DNA of 7,341 nt from Rhizobiaceae bacterium (GTDB taxonomy: Bacteria > Pseudomonadota > Alphaproteobacteria > Rhizobiales > Rhizobiaceae), in NCBI GenBank assembly GCA_028865845.1, contig JAGWJK010000191.1:1-7341 (forward strand), read 5' to 3'. A program made the translations under genes and the position numbers. Below the pieces are notes generated by a model, which searched no databases, had not been told where the DNA came from, and saw only the letters and a list, made by a program, of their open reading frames with translations. Of this stretch, positions 1 to 6,285 are shown in pieces (positions within the stretch are counted from its first letter, which is position 1; every line of letters begins with the position of its first letter).

Positions 1-530
1 AAGGACGCGACATAGCCGAGCTTGCCGGATTTCGACAGATGGCCGGCGGCAACGCCGATCACATAGGTCGGGTACCAGTGGGCGAGGTAATACCAGCCGA
101 GATTGTCCATATCGACGCGGCCGTCGCATTCCATGAACGCGACCTCGGGCGCCTGCTTGACGACCGCATGCAGGAAATCGCCGTTCGAGGACGTATCGAA
201 GATGATGTTGGCGCCTTCGCTAACAAACTGGCGGTAGGTTCGCGTAGCATCGGCCGAATAAGGAATGTTCTCGACTTCGAGAATTTTCTTGAGCTTGGGA
301 TAGGCGGCCTTGACCGCAAGCAGGCCCTGGTGATGCGCCCAGGTCCATCCTTCGTCGGAAATCGGGCCGACATGGCCGAAGCCGACGATAGCGTCCTCCT
401 CCTTGATGGCAGGAAAGGAAGCCGCCGCCCGGGCCTGCGTGGCGAAGCCGGCCGGCAGCATCAGGGATGCCGCGCCAACGGCGCTCATGTTCAGAAATCC
501 GCGACGGGAAAGTGAACGCAAGTCAATCAT
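1..530 (-). CDS. BMP/PnrA-family ABC transporter substrate-binding protein (3' end outside window)
   Basis: Reading the minus strand from an ATG at 530 gives 176 uninterrupted codons running off the left edge, so the C-terminal half is missing. The start is preceded by AGGGG with five bases between. Residues 1-35 form a Tat-type export signal: S-R-R-G-F-L at 8-13, a hydrophobic stretch at about 16-30, and an A-R-A cleavage site near 33-35. There is no lipobox cysteine. The mature part opens with V-G-F-G-H-V-G-P-I-S-D-E-G-W (49-62), matching the first strand and ligand loop of the Med/BMP/PnrA family, followed by a helix ending in A-A-Y-P. I-I-F-D-T-S (109-114) fits the next strand and loop. 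Family members bind nucleosides, purines or related small molecules in the periplasm and pass them to sugar-type ABC permeases; none of those genes is visible here. The gene is transcribed away from the Rieske/deaminase operon. The family call is firm; the ligand is unknown. Confidence 0.88.
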   Translation of the reverse strand, partial: MIDLRSLSRRGFLNMSAVGAASLMLPAGFATQARAAASFPAIKEEDAIVGFGHVGPISDEGWTWAHHQGLLAVKAAYPKLKKILEVENIPYSADATRTYRQFVSEGANIIFDTSSNGDFLHAVVKQAPEVAFMECDGRVDMDNLGWYYLAHWYPTYVIGVAAGHLSKSGKLGYVAS

Positions 531-548
531 ATTGTCCCCTTTTGAACT

Positions 549-566
549 GGCGCGGATGACCGCGTC
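549..566 (-). other. Small hairpin in the BMP gene leader
   Basis: CGCGG (551-555) and CCGCG (560-564) are perfect inverted arms around a 4-base loop. They extend through a G-T and a G-C pair to 549/566. The hairpin ends about 20 bases upstream of the BMP start codon, so it would form in the mRNA leader and could influence translation. No known riboswitch consensus was recognised. A role is speculative. Confidence 0.3.
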
Positions 567-678
567 CTGACGCTACGGCCCAATGGCCCCGAGTTATCGA
601 CGCAACAATTATGCCAGTTGCATCGCGCCGAACGGGTGTCAGATTGATTGCTCTCTGTTCTCAAGCTTTGGAAAGTCT

Positions 679-709
679 CTTGTCTTTGCGCGAGGAGCGC
701 GGCTAGAAT
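679..709 (+). promoter_or_regulatory. Possible sigma-70 promoter for the Rieske/deaminase operon
   Basis: CTTGTC at 679-684 resembles the rhizobial -35 element. TAGAAT at 704-709 matches the -10 consensus at five of six positions, with about 18 bases between them. Transcription would start near 716, giving a leader of roughly 80 bases before the ATG at 795. Of the plus-strand hexamer pairs I found in the divergent region, this is the best. It is based on consensus matching only. Confidence 0.35.
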
Positions 710-794
710 GCCTAAAAGTGAAGCATGTATATTTTTTATGCAAAGTGAGCGATTTTGATGCGACGGGTAGGCCAGGCCAGGGAATGTCAGCGGC

Positions 795-1031
795 ATGACT
801 GAGGCGGCGCGTTTTACCTTCCGGGGGCAGATGGTGCGCGACAGCTTCGTCGAGTTTGCCTTGCATCGCGCAAAGCGGCTGGACCTGGAAATCGAGCTCG
901 GCAGCTGCGACGCGCTGTCGGCAACGCTTGCCGTCAGGGGACAACAGGATCTCGTCGATGCCTTCGAAATGGCCTGCAGCCTCGGGCCCTATGATTGCAT
1001 CATCCTCGATATCGAACGAAGCGCGGCATGA
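795..1031 (+). CDS. Acylphosphatase-fold small protein without catalytic residues
   Basis: This is a 78-residue protein and the first gene of the plus-strand operon. An in-frame stop at 768-770 leaves ATG 795 as the only good start; its ribosome site is weak. Residues 6-74 can be laid ungapped onto the acylphosphatase pattern: a first strand A-R-F-T-F-R-G (5-11), a helix ending A-K-R-L-D-L (26-31), a strand and turn at 32-40, a strand ending A-V-R-G (46-49), a helix (51-62), then G-P-Y-D and a last strand (64-73). Active acylphosphatases carry Arg in the motif G-x-V-Q-G-V-x-F-R and an Asn about 18 residues later. Here those positions are Val19 and Ser37, so hydrolysis of acyl phosphates is not expected. 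The Rieske gene follows 13 bases downstream, which suggests a role beside that protein, perhaps binding or assembly. The fold call is my own alignment by eye. The safe name is a conserved small hypothetical protein. Confidence 0.6.
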   Translation: MTEAARFTFRGQMVRDSFVEFALHRAKRLDLEIELGSCDALSATLAVRGQQDLVDAFEMACSLGPYDCIILDIERSAA

Positions 1032-1044
1032 GCAGGAGTGGCAT

Positions 1045-1719
1045 ATGAAATTGGAAGCAGGGTGGGTGCCTGTGGCGTTATCGTCGTCGATCGAGCCCGG
1101 AACTTCGGCGGGCGCGGTCGTCGAGGGCAGCGAGATCGTCGTCTGGCGTGACAACAGCGGCAATGCGCATGTGTGGGAAGACCGCTGTCCGCATCGCGGC
1201 ATGCGCATGAGCTTCGGCTTCGTCAGGGGAGATCACATCGCCTGTCTCTATCATGGCTGGCAATACGATACCGCCGGACAGTGTCGCTACATTCCCGCAC
1301 ACCCGACCCTGGAAGTACCGCAGACGATCAAGGTGCCGACCTATTCTGCCGAGGAACGATATGGAATCGTCTGGGCGACAACGGCCGAGAATGCGTCGCT
1401 GCCCGACATCGGCGGCGTCACGGATGTCACGCCGGTGCGCAGCCTTTATATCGAAAGCGCGGCAGATGACGTCCGCGCCGCGCTTTCCGTGATAGACCCC
1501 ACGGCCTTTGCCGGCAACGACGGCATCGTATCTCTGGGTGGCGACAGGCTGCTGACGGCGGTCCAGGTCATATCCAGCGAAAAAACCGCGCTTCACATCG
1601 TCATTTTAGGTTCGCCGGCCGTTAATGCCGGTGCAAAGCAGAAGCATTACGCGCAATGGGCCGAAGGCCTGCGCTTCAAGCTCGAGAGCATGGTTCCCGC
1701 CATTGCCGAGGTCGCCTGA
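1045..1719 (+). CDS. Short Rieske [2Fe-2S] domain protein
   Basis: This 224-residue cytoplasmic protein starts at ATG 1045, with AGGAG six bases upstream. The same frame stays open further 5', but that stretch overlaps the previous gene and has no ribosome site. The Rieske cluster motif is complete: C48-P-H50-R-G, then sixteen residues, then C67-L-Y-H70-G-W. Two Cys and two His ligands therefore bind a [2Fe-2S] cluster. Residues 1-110 are a whole Rieske domain of the oxygenase type, including the W-V-P-V-A-L opening. The remaining 115 residues show no D-x2-H-x4-H mononuclear-iron site, and the protein is far shorter than the usual 340-450 residues of oxygenase alpha subunits. The C-terminal part (about 165-224) contains a strand-like segment and a final helix and is not recognised. 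An electron-transfer partner or a reduced oxygenase derivative are the main possibilities. Its stop overlaps the start of the GST gene (TGATG), implying coupled translation. Confidence 0.87.
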   Translation: MKLEAGWVPVALSSSIEPGTSAGAVVEGSEIVVWRDNSGNAHVWEDRCPHRGMRMSFGFVRGDHIACLYHGWQYDTAGQCRYIPAHPTLEVPQTIKVPTYSAEERYGIVWATTAENASLPDIGGVTDVTPVRSLYIESAADDVRAALSVIDPTAFAGNDGIVSLGGDRLLTAVQVISSEKTALHIVILGSPAVNAGAKQKHYAQWAEGLRFKLESMVPAIAEVA

Positions 1720-2351
1720 TGACGGAAATCACGCTTTACAATTACGAGATGGACGAAGGCAGCTATCGCGTTCGCCTACTCCTTTCCATGCTCGGCATCG
1801 CGCATAAGACCATCGCGGTCGATATGTTTCCCGGCGCGGAAGAACGCAAAGCCGCAATGCTGGCGCTCAATCCGCTCGGTACCATGCCGGTGCTCACAGA
1901 CGGCGAACTCGTGCTGCGCGGCACCGAGGCGATCCTTGCCTATCTCGCCAAGGCCTACGATCCGGCGCGACGCTGGCTGCCTCAAAATGCCGCCGATTTT
2001 GGCCTGACGGGCACGTGGCTGCATTTTTCGGCAACGGCGCTGGCGCCGGCCGTCGCCGCGCGCCTGCAATCATTGTTCGACACGCCAGGCGACGAAACCG
2101 CGTTGCGCGCTGCTGCCCGCCGGGCATTCCGCATCATGGACGATCACATGACGAGCCGGCAGTTCGACCGCCTCGAATGGTTCGTCGGCGACGGCCCGAC
2201 GCTTGCGGACCTGACGCTTTTTCCATCCTTCGCGCTCAGCCGCGACTACGGGATCGATCACGACGAATATCCCGCCCTGCGTCGATGGCTGCGCCGCTTC
2301 CGCACCATCGACGGATTCCGCACCATGCCCGGCATTCCCGATTATCACTGA
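1719..2351 (+). CDS. Glutathione S-transferase family protein
   Basis: This is a 210-residue cytosolic protein of normal GST length. ATG 1719-1721 shares one base with the Rieske stop codon. The thioredoxin-like N-terminal domain (3-80) begins I-T-L-Y-N-Y and has D-E-G-S-Y-R-V-R-L (12-20), where Ser15 or Tyr16 sits in the place of the catalytic residue. N-P-L-G-T-M-P-V-L (51-59) holds the cis-proline (57). L-R-G-T-E-A-I-L (66-73) follows, with Gly-Thr where the glutathione-binding Glu/Asp-Ser pair usually lies. The helical C-terminal domain (about 90-205) has the capping box T161-L-A-D164. Family members conjugate, isomerise or dehalogenate with glutathione, and some act only as structural subunits. 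One example is NdmE of the caffeine-demethylase system. Tight coupling to a Rieske gene makes a role in that redox step likely, but the reaction cannot be read from the sequence. Confidence 0.88.
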   Translation: MTEITLYNYEMDEGSYRVRLLLSMLGIAHKTIAVDMFPGAEERKAAMLALNPLGTMPVLTDGELVLRGTEAILAYLAKAYDPARRWLPQNAADFGLTGTWLHFSATALAPAVAARLQSLFDTPGDETALRAAARRAFRIMDDHMTSRQFDRLEWFVGDGPTLADLTLFPSFALSRDYGIDHDEYPALRRWLRRFRTIDGFRTMPGIPDYH

Positions 2352-2369
2352 TTTCGAATTGGATTTCCG

Positions 2370-4172
2370 ATGACTGAGCTGACCCGTTTTTCCGTCAAGC
2401 CGCTTTCGACCATGACCAGAACGCTCGCCGACGTCGCCTTCGCCCGGCGTGAGCCGGATCTGGTGATCCAGGGCGCGCGCGTGCTCTCGACCTATTCCGA
2501 GCGTATTCTTGCCGACAAGGAGGTCTGGATCTCGGGCGGCCGTATCGCCGCCGTCAAGCCGGCCGGAAGTTACGGTGGGGGGAGCGCGAAGCTCTATGAC
2601 GCGAGGGGCGGTATCATCGCCCCAGGCCTCGTCGACCCGCATATCCATATCGAATCCAGCATGGTGACCGCCTGCGCCTATGCCGAGGCGGCACTCCTGA
2701 ACGGTACCACGACGATCTTCTGCGACAGCCACGAGATCGGCAACGTGATGGACGTCGCCGGTATCGAGGCGATGCTGGAGGATGCCCGACGGGCGCCATT
2801 GTCGATCTTCCTGACGGTACCGAGCACGGTGCCGGCCACCTCGCCGCAGCTGGAAACGGCTGGCGGCGATCTGACGCCGGAAAAGATCGCCGCACTTTTC
2901 GACAAATGGCCCGAGGCGCTGGCGCTCGGCGAGAAGATGGATTTCGTGCAGGTGGCGATGGGCGATGAGCGCAGCCATGCGATCCTCGCCGCCGCCCTGG
3001 AGCGTGGCCGTCCGGTCTCGGGCCACGTCTATGGCCGCGAATTCGTCGCCGCCTATGCGGCATCCGGCGTGACCGACACGCATGAAGCGATCGATCGCGA
3101 AATCGCCGACGATATGCTCGAAGCCGGCATCTGGCTGTTCCTGCGTGGCGGTCCGCCGACCACGCCCTGGCACAGCCTGCCGCATGCGATCAAGACGATC
3201 ACCGAGCTCGGCTCTTCCCACAAGCGCATCGCCGTCTGCACCGACGACCGCGACGCCGACGACCTTCTGCTGTTCGGTCTCGACTGGGTGACACGCGAGG
3301 CCGTCAAGGCGGGCATGACACCGGAACAGGCCTGGGCCATGGGCTCACTGCACGGCGCGACCCGCTTCGGCATGGAAAAGGAAATCGGCGGCCTGGGCGG
3401 CGGACGCCGCGCCGATCTTGTGCTCCTCACCGACGATCTCACGCCGGTGAGTACCTGGTATGGCGGCGAACTGGTGGTCGACAACAATAAGATAACACCG
3501 GTCCTCGACGCCGCCCTCTCCAATCCTTACCGCTATCCCGAAGCCGCTTATCATACGGTGAAGCTGCCGCAGAACCTGACGCTGACACCGGAGCTGCCGA
3601 CGGAACCCGTCATCGCCCACACCATCAAGACCGAGCTTCCGGGCATCACGCTTGGCCATGCCACTCTCACGTTGGAGCCGGCTAACGACTGGCAGACGCA
3701 TTTCGACCGGCACGGCCTCTGCTTCGTCACCGTGATCGAGCGCCATGGCAAGTCATCCGGCAATGTCGCCCATGGGCTGCTCAACAATTTCGGCCTGAAA
3801 AAGGGAGCGGTCGCCTCCTCCGTCGGCCATGACAGCCACAATATCATCGTCGCAGGCACCAACGAGGCCGACATGCAGGTGGCGACAAAAGCGATCGAAG
3901 CGCATCAGGGCGGGGTTTGCGTGGTCATGGACGGCGTCGTGACCGCCATGGTGCCGCTGCCGATCGCCGGCCTGCTTTCCGACAAACGCGTGCATGAAGT
4001 GGCCGACGAGGTGAAGGCGCTGAAGGTCGAATGGGAAAAGGCCGGATGCACCATCGCCTATATGGGTTTCAACCTGATCCCACTCTCGGTCATTCCAGAA
4101 ATCCGCATTACCGACAAGGGCTTGGTGCTCGTGCCGGAGATGGAAATCACGCCGCTTTTCGAGCCCGCATGA
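2370..4172 (+). CDS. ade: Adenine deaminase family amidohydrolase
   Basis: This 600-residue protein is close to the usual 560-600 residues of adenine deaminase, which converts adenine to hypoxanthine and ammonia with a binuclear metal centre. The order is: small beta domain (29-85); amidohydrolase barrel opening P-G-L-V-D-P-H91-I-H93-I-E-S-S-M; C-D-S-H121-E; G-E188-K-M-D, a likely bridging Glu; S-G-H219-V-Y-G; D-T-H238-E-A; C290-T-D-D-R with the catalytic Asp; G-R-R-A-D-L-V (345-351) returning to the beta domain. The adenine deaminase C-terminal domain follows (about 400-590), with R-H-G (458-460), V-G-H-D-S-H-N (485-491) and [10 protein letters not shown] (529-538). The metal ligands look intact. 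Near 259-266 it reads R-G-G-P-P-T-T-P instead of the usual R-(E)-G-S, so the substrate may not be plain adenine. ATG 2370 has a GGA six bases upstream, and Met15 lacks a ribosome site. The GST gene ends 18 bases earlier. The family is sure; the substrate is not. Confidence 0.88.
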   Translation: MTELTRFSVKPLSTMTRTLADVAFARREPDLVIQGARVLSTYSERILADKEVWISGGRIAAVKPAGSYGGGSAKLYDARGGIIAPGLVDPHIHIESSMVTACAYAEAALLNGTTTIFCDSHEIGNVMDVAGIEAMLEDARRAPLSIFLTVPSTVPATSPQLETAGGDLTPEKIAALFDKWPEALALGEKMDFVQVAMGDERSHAILAAALERGRPVSGHVYGREFVAAYAASGVTDTHEAIDREIADDMLEAGIWLFLRGGPPTTPWHSLPHAIKTITELGSSHKRIAVCTDDRDADDLLLFGLDWVTREAVKAGMTPEQAWAMGSLHGATRFGMEKEIGGLGGGRRADLVLLTDDLTPVSTWYGGELVVDNNKITPVLDAALSNPYRYPEAAYHTVKLPQNLTLTPELPTEPVIAHTIKTELPGITLGHATLTLEPANDWQTHFDRHGLCFVTVIERHGKSSGNVAHGLLNNFGLKKGAVASSVGHDSHNIIVAGTNEADMQVATKAIEAHQGGVCVVMDGVVTAMVPLPIAGLLSDKRVHEVADEVKALKVEWEKAGCTIAYMGFNLIPLSVIPEIRITDKGLVLVPEMEITPLFEPA

Positions 4173-4178
4173 GAGCTT

Positions 4179-4201
4179 CGACCCGGCAAACTGCCGGGTC
4201 G
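4179..4201 (+). terminator. GC-rich hairpin after the deaminase gene
   Basis: CGACCCGGCA (4179-4188) and TGCCGGGTCG (4192-4201) are perfect 10-base inverted arms around a 3-base loop, starting six bases after the deaminase stop codon. Position and strength suit an intrinsic terminator or an mRNA 3'-end stabiliser for the upstream operon. The following bases are TCCGCCAATTTC rather than a clear run of T, so termination may be partial. Confidence 0.5.
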
Positions 4202-4221
4202 TCCGCCAATTTCAAAGACAG

Positions 4222-4252
4222 TGCCGGACGATGGGAGTACAGTCGTCCGGCA
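4222..4252 (+). repeat. Second perfect inverted repeat
   Basis: TGCCGGACGA (4222-4231) and TCGTCCGGCA (4243-4252) are perfect 10-base inverted arms around an 11-base loop. The repeat lies 20 bases after the first hairpin. No T run follows it directly. Its right arm also takes part in another stem (4248-4263), so the two structures exclude each other. It could be a second terminator, a transcript-processing signal or part of a leader control element. Confidence 0.5.
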
Positions 4253-4263
4253 GGTTGCTGCCG
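4248..4263 (+). repeat. Alternative stem overlapping the second inverted repeat
   Basis: CGGCAG (4248-4253), a GTTG loop (4254-4257) and CTGCCG (4258-4263) make a perfect 6-base hairpin. It uses five bases of the right arm of the preceding inverted repeat, so the two cannot form fully at once. It is followed about 20 bases later by GATTTTAG, a weak T run. Its function is unknown. Confidence 0.4.
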
Positions 4264-4327
4264 TCCTGACAGGTTTCATGAGGTGATTTTAGCGTTGCCT
4301 TTTCGGCAATCGAAAAAGCGAATAATT

Positions 4328-4342
4328 GTTCTTTATTAGAAC
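4328..4342. promoter_or_regulatory. Candidate operator palindrome upstream of the importer
   Basis: GTTCT (4328-4332), a TTATT spacer and AGAAC (4338-4342) form a perfect 5-5-5 inverted repeat. It sits in an AT-rich patch (about 4311-4350), the most AT-rich part of the gap, about 90 bases before the binding-protein start. Such a patch is where a promoter for the transport genes would be expected. AATAAT at 4321-4326 could be a -10 element, but I found no convincing -35 element at normal spacing. The regulator is unknown. Confidence 0.3.
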
Positions 4343-4432
4343 GCAAAAATTCCCCATCCTCCTGACATTCGGCAAATGAGCTTCGGTACACGACACCAAT
4401 GTCGGGCCGACCGGATCAATAGGGGAACTATT

Positions 4433-5467
4433 ATGTCTCATTTCATGATGAATCGCCGTCGCTTCATGTCCAATGTCGCCATGGCAGGCGGTCTCGCCGC
4501 CGCGCAGACCATGATCGGTATCCGTGCCGGCCATGCCGCGGATGTCGCGCAAGTCAGAATGCAACTGGGCTGGCTGGTCTCGAACGGCGTGATCGGCGAA
4601 GTCGCAGCGCAGAAGAAGGGCTTCTTCAAGGAACAGGGCGTCGAGCTCGAGATCGTTCCCGGCGGCCCGAACGTCGACGGCGTTGCCGGCGTCGCTGCCG
4701 GCCAATCGACTCTCGGCCAGATATCGTCGAGCCCGTCCGTCATGCTGGCGCGTTCTGCCGGCATTCCGGTTAAGGCCTTCCTGGCCGGCTTCCAGAAACA
4801 TCCCTTTACCTATTTCTCGCTGAAAAAGGCGCCGATCCGCGAGCCGAAGGACATGATCGGCAAGACCATCGCCACCCAGCCGACCGCCTTCATCCTGCTT
4901 CGCGCACTGCTTGCCAAGAACGGCATCTCCGAAGACCAGGTCAAGATGGTCAACATGGGTTCGGACATGAACCAGCTGATGACCGGCCAGGCCGATGCCG
5001 TCACCGGCTGGTCCACCAATGTAAATGCGCTGCAAGTTCTCGGCGACGACCGCGTCGATATGATGCTCTGGGACGCCGGGTTGCAGCTGTACGCCAACGT
5101 CTACTACACGACCGACGAACAGCTAGATAAGCATGCCGATGTTCTGGCACGCTTCACCACGGCCGCTGCCAAGGGTTGGGCCTATGTCCGCGATCATCCG
5201 GAAGAGGCCGTCGATATGCTCGTCGAAACCTATCCGAACCTCGACAAGCCGAGCGAACTGCAGGCTGTCGGGCCGATCGCGAAATTCTCCTTCGGCGACA
5301 CCACCAAGCAGTTTGGCTGGGGCGCGATGACCAAGGAGAACTGGGCGGCACAGATCAAGACCTACGCCGATCTCAAGCAATTCACCGGTACGGTCCCGAC
5401 GGTCGACGATGTCGCGAGCTTCGCCATTCTCGACGCGACCGCCGATATCCGCAAGCAGGTCGGGTGA
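4433..5467 (+). CDS. NMT1/ThiY/TauA-like ABC transporter substrate-binding protein
   Basis: This is a 344-residue periplasmic protein. The frame is open from 4376, but ATG 4433 is chosen because AGGGGA lies six bases upstream and the protein then begins with an export signal. The signal has N-R-R-R-F-M (7-12), a twin-arginine motif, then a hydrophobic stretch at about 15-30 and cleavage near A-G-H-A35. The mature protein starts V-R-M-Q-L-G-W (39-45), then has A-A-Q-K-K-G-F-F-K-E-Q-G-V-E-L, the signature of NMT1/THI5-like and taurine-type binding proteins. Next come V-A-A-G-Q-S (a loop in the first lobe), R-E-P-K-D-M-I-G-K-T-I-A (second lobe) and D-A-V-T-G-W. Relatives bind hydroxymethylpyrimidine, sulfonates, riboflavin or aromatic acids, so the ligand is not decided by family. 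It heads an importer whose ATPase gene begins within a few bases of its stop. Confidence 0.9.
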   Translation: MSHFMMNRRRFMSNVAMAGGLAAAQTMIGIRAGHAADVAQVRMQLGWLVSNGVIGEVAAQKKGFFKEQGVELEIVPGGPNVDGVAGVAAGQSTLGQISSSPSVMLARSAGIPVKAFLAGFQKHPFTYFSLKKAPIREPKDMIGKTIATQPTAFILLRALLAKNGISEDQVKMVNMGSDMNQLMTGQADAVTGWSTNVNALQVLGDDRVDMMLWDAGLQLYANVYYTTDEQLDKHADVLARFTTAAAKGWAYVRDHPEEAVDMLVETYPNLDKPSELQAVGPIAKFSFGDTTKQFGWGAMTKENWAAQIKTYADLKQFTGTVPTVDDVASFAILDATADIRKQVG

Positions 5468-5472
5468 GCGCC

Positions 5473-6285
5473 ATGTCCGCCGCCGCTATCGTCAAAAGGC
5501 CAGATCCGCTCCCCGGCGGATCGCCGCTCGCCGTCTCCGTTGCTAATGTCGATGTCCGTTTTGGCGACAAGAGCAATGAAATCACAGCACTGTCCAACGT
5601 CTCGTTGGACATCCCGGAAGGTGCCTTTGTCACCATGCTCGGCCCATCCGGCTGCGGGAAATCGACGCTGCTGCGCTGCATCGCCGATCTCGTGCACGTG
5701 AGCGGCGGTTCGATCTCCGTGCTCGGCCGTTCGCCGCGTGAGGCCCGCGAAGGACGCGACTTCGCCTTCGTGTTCCAGGACGCGACGCTGCTCCCCTGGC
5801 GCACCGTCATCGACAATGTCCGCCTGCCGATCGAAGTCGGCAAGCACGCCGCCGGTTCCTTTGCAGACCCGGCGGAACTGTTGGCCATGGTCGGCCTGAA
5901 GGGCCGTGAAAACGCCCTCCCTCACGAACTGTCGGGCGGCATGCGCCAGCGCGTCGCCATCGCCCGGGCGTTGGTCACCCGGCCGCGGATCCTGCTGATG
6001 GACGAGCCCTTCGGCGCGCTCGACGAAATCACCCGCGACAAGCTGAACGAAGAGCTGCTGAAGCTCTGGCAGGAAACGGGAACGACCATCGTCTTCGTCA
6101 CCCACTCCATTCCGGAGGCTGCTTTCCTCGGCCAGCACGTCCTGATGCTCCAGGCGCATCCGGGCCGGGTCAAGGAGTTCATGAAGGTCGATCTCCCCTA
6201 TCCTCGTTCGCTCGCCATGCGTGACACGGTGGAGTTCATTCAGGTCACGGCGCATCTGCGCGCCCTGCTGGAGGAATGTCTATGA
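5473..6285 (+). CDS. ABC transporter ATP-binding protein, TauB/SsuB/ThiZ-like
   Basis: This is a 270-residue cytoplasmic ATPase that powers the importer. All motifs are intact: Walker A G-P-S-G-C-G-K-S-T (57-65), Q-loop F-Q-D (101-103) with L-L-P-W-R after it as in nitrate/taurine-type ATPases, signature L-S-G-G-M (153-157), Walker B I-L-L-M-D-E-P (173-179), D-loop G-A-L-D (181-184) and switch His211. ATG 5473 lies five bases after the binding-protein stop, with GGTGAG just upstream. A GTG at 5464 in the same frame overlaps that stop as GTGA, has AGG four bases before it, and would add three residues; either start is possible. The 3' end overlaps the permease start by four bases (ATGA), a sign of coupled translation. 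Confidence 0.93.
   Translation: MSAAAIVKRPDPLPGGSPLAVSVANVDVRFGDKSNEITALSNVSLDIPEGAFVTMLGPSGCGKSTLLRCIADLVHVSGGSISVLGRSPREAREGRDFAFVFQDATLLPWRTVIDNVRLPIEVGKHAAGSFADPAELLAMVGLKGRENALPHELSGGMRQRVAIARALVTRPRILLMDEPFGALDEITRDKLNEELLKLWQETGTTIVFVTHSIPEAAFLGQHVLMLQAHPGRVKEFMKVDLPYPRSLAMRDTVEFIQVTAHLRALLEECL
6271..6275 (+). promoter_or_regulatory. Ribosome binding site that sets the permease start
   Basis: GAGGA lies inside the end of the ATPase gene. It touches the first in-frame ATG (6276) with no spacing but sits six bases before the second ATG (6282). The second is therefore preferred, giving an ATGA overlap with the ATPase stop. Confidence 0.65.

Noticed and set aside
39..515. Open frame of 158 codons on the plus strand
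   Set aside because: Antisense to the BMP-type gene, which has a clear ribosome site, export signal and family signature.
583..798. Open frame of 71 codons on the plus strand in the divergent region
   Set aside because: No ribosome site and no recognisable motif. It runs through the likely promoter and overlaps the better-supported start at 795.
3166..3185. TGGCAC followed by TGC, resembling a sigma-54 promoter
   Set aside because: It lies inside the deaminase coding sequence and the -24/-12 spacing does not fit well, so it is probably chance.
2070..3221. Open frame of 383 codons on the minus strand
   Set aside because: It lies antisense to the GST and deaminase genes, which have full family motifs. 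The translation is rich in Arg, Gly and His, as expected of shadow frames in GC-rich DNA, and shows no family motif.
4173..4432. TPP or purine riboswitch before the importer
   Set aside because: The NMT1/ThiY-type neighbour made this worth checking, but none of the conserved TPP or purine aptamer segments could be found in the gap.
4289..5035. Open frame of 248 codons on the minus strand
   Set aside because: Antisense to the substrate-binding protein gene. Composition is that of a shadow frame and there is no ribosome site.
5362..6255. Open frame of 297 codons on the minus strand
   Set aside because: Antisense to the ABC ATPase gene, whose Walker, signature and switch motifs are all intact. 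No recognisable product.
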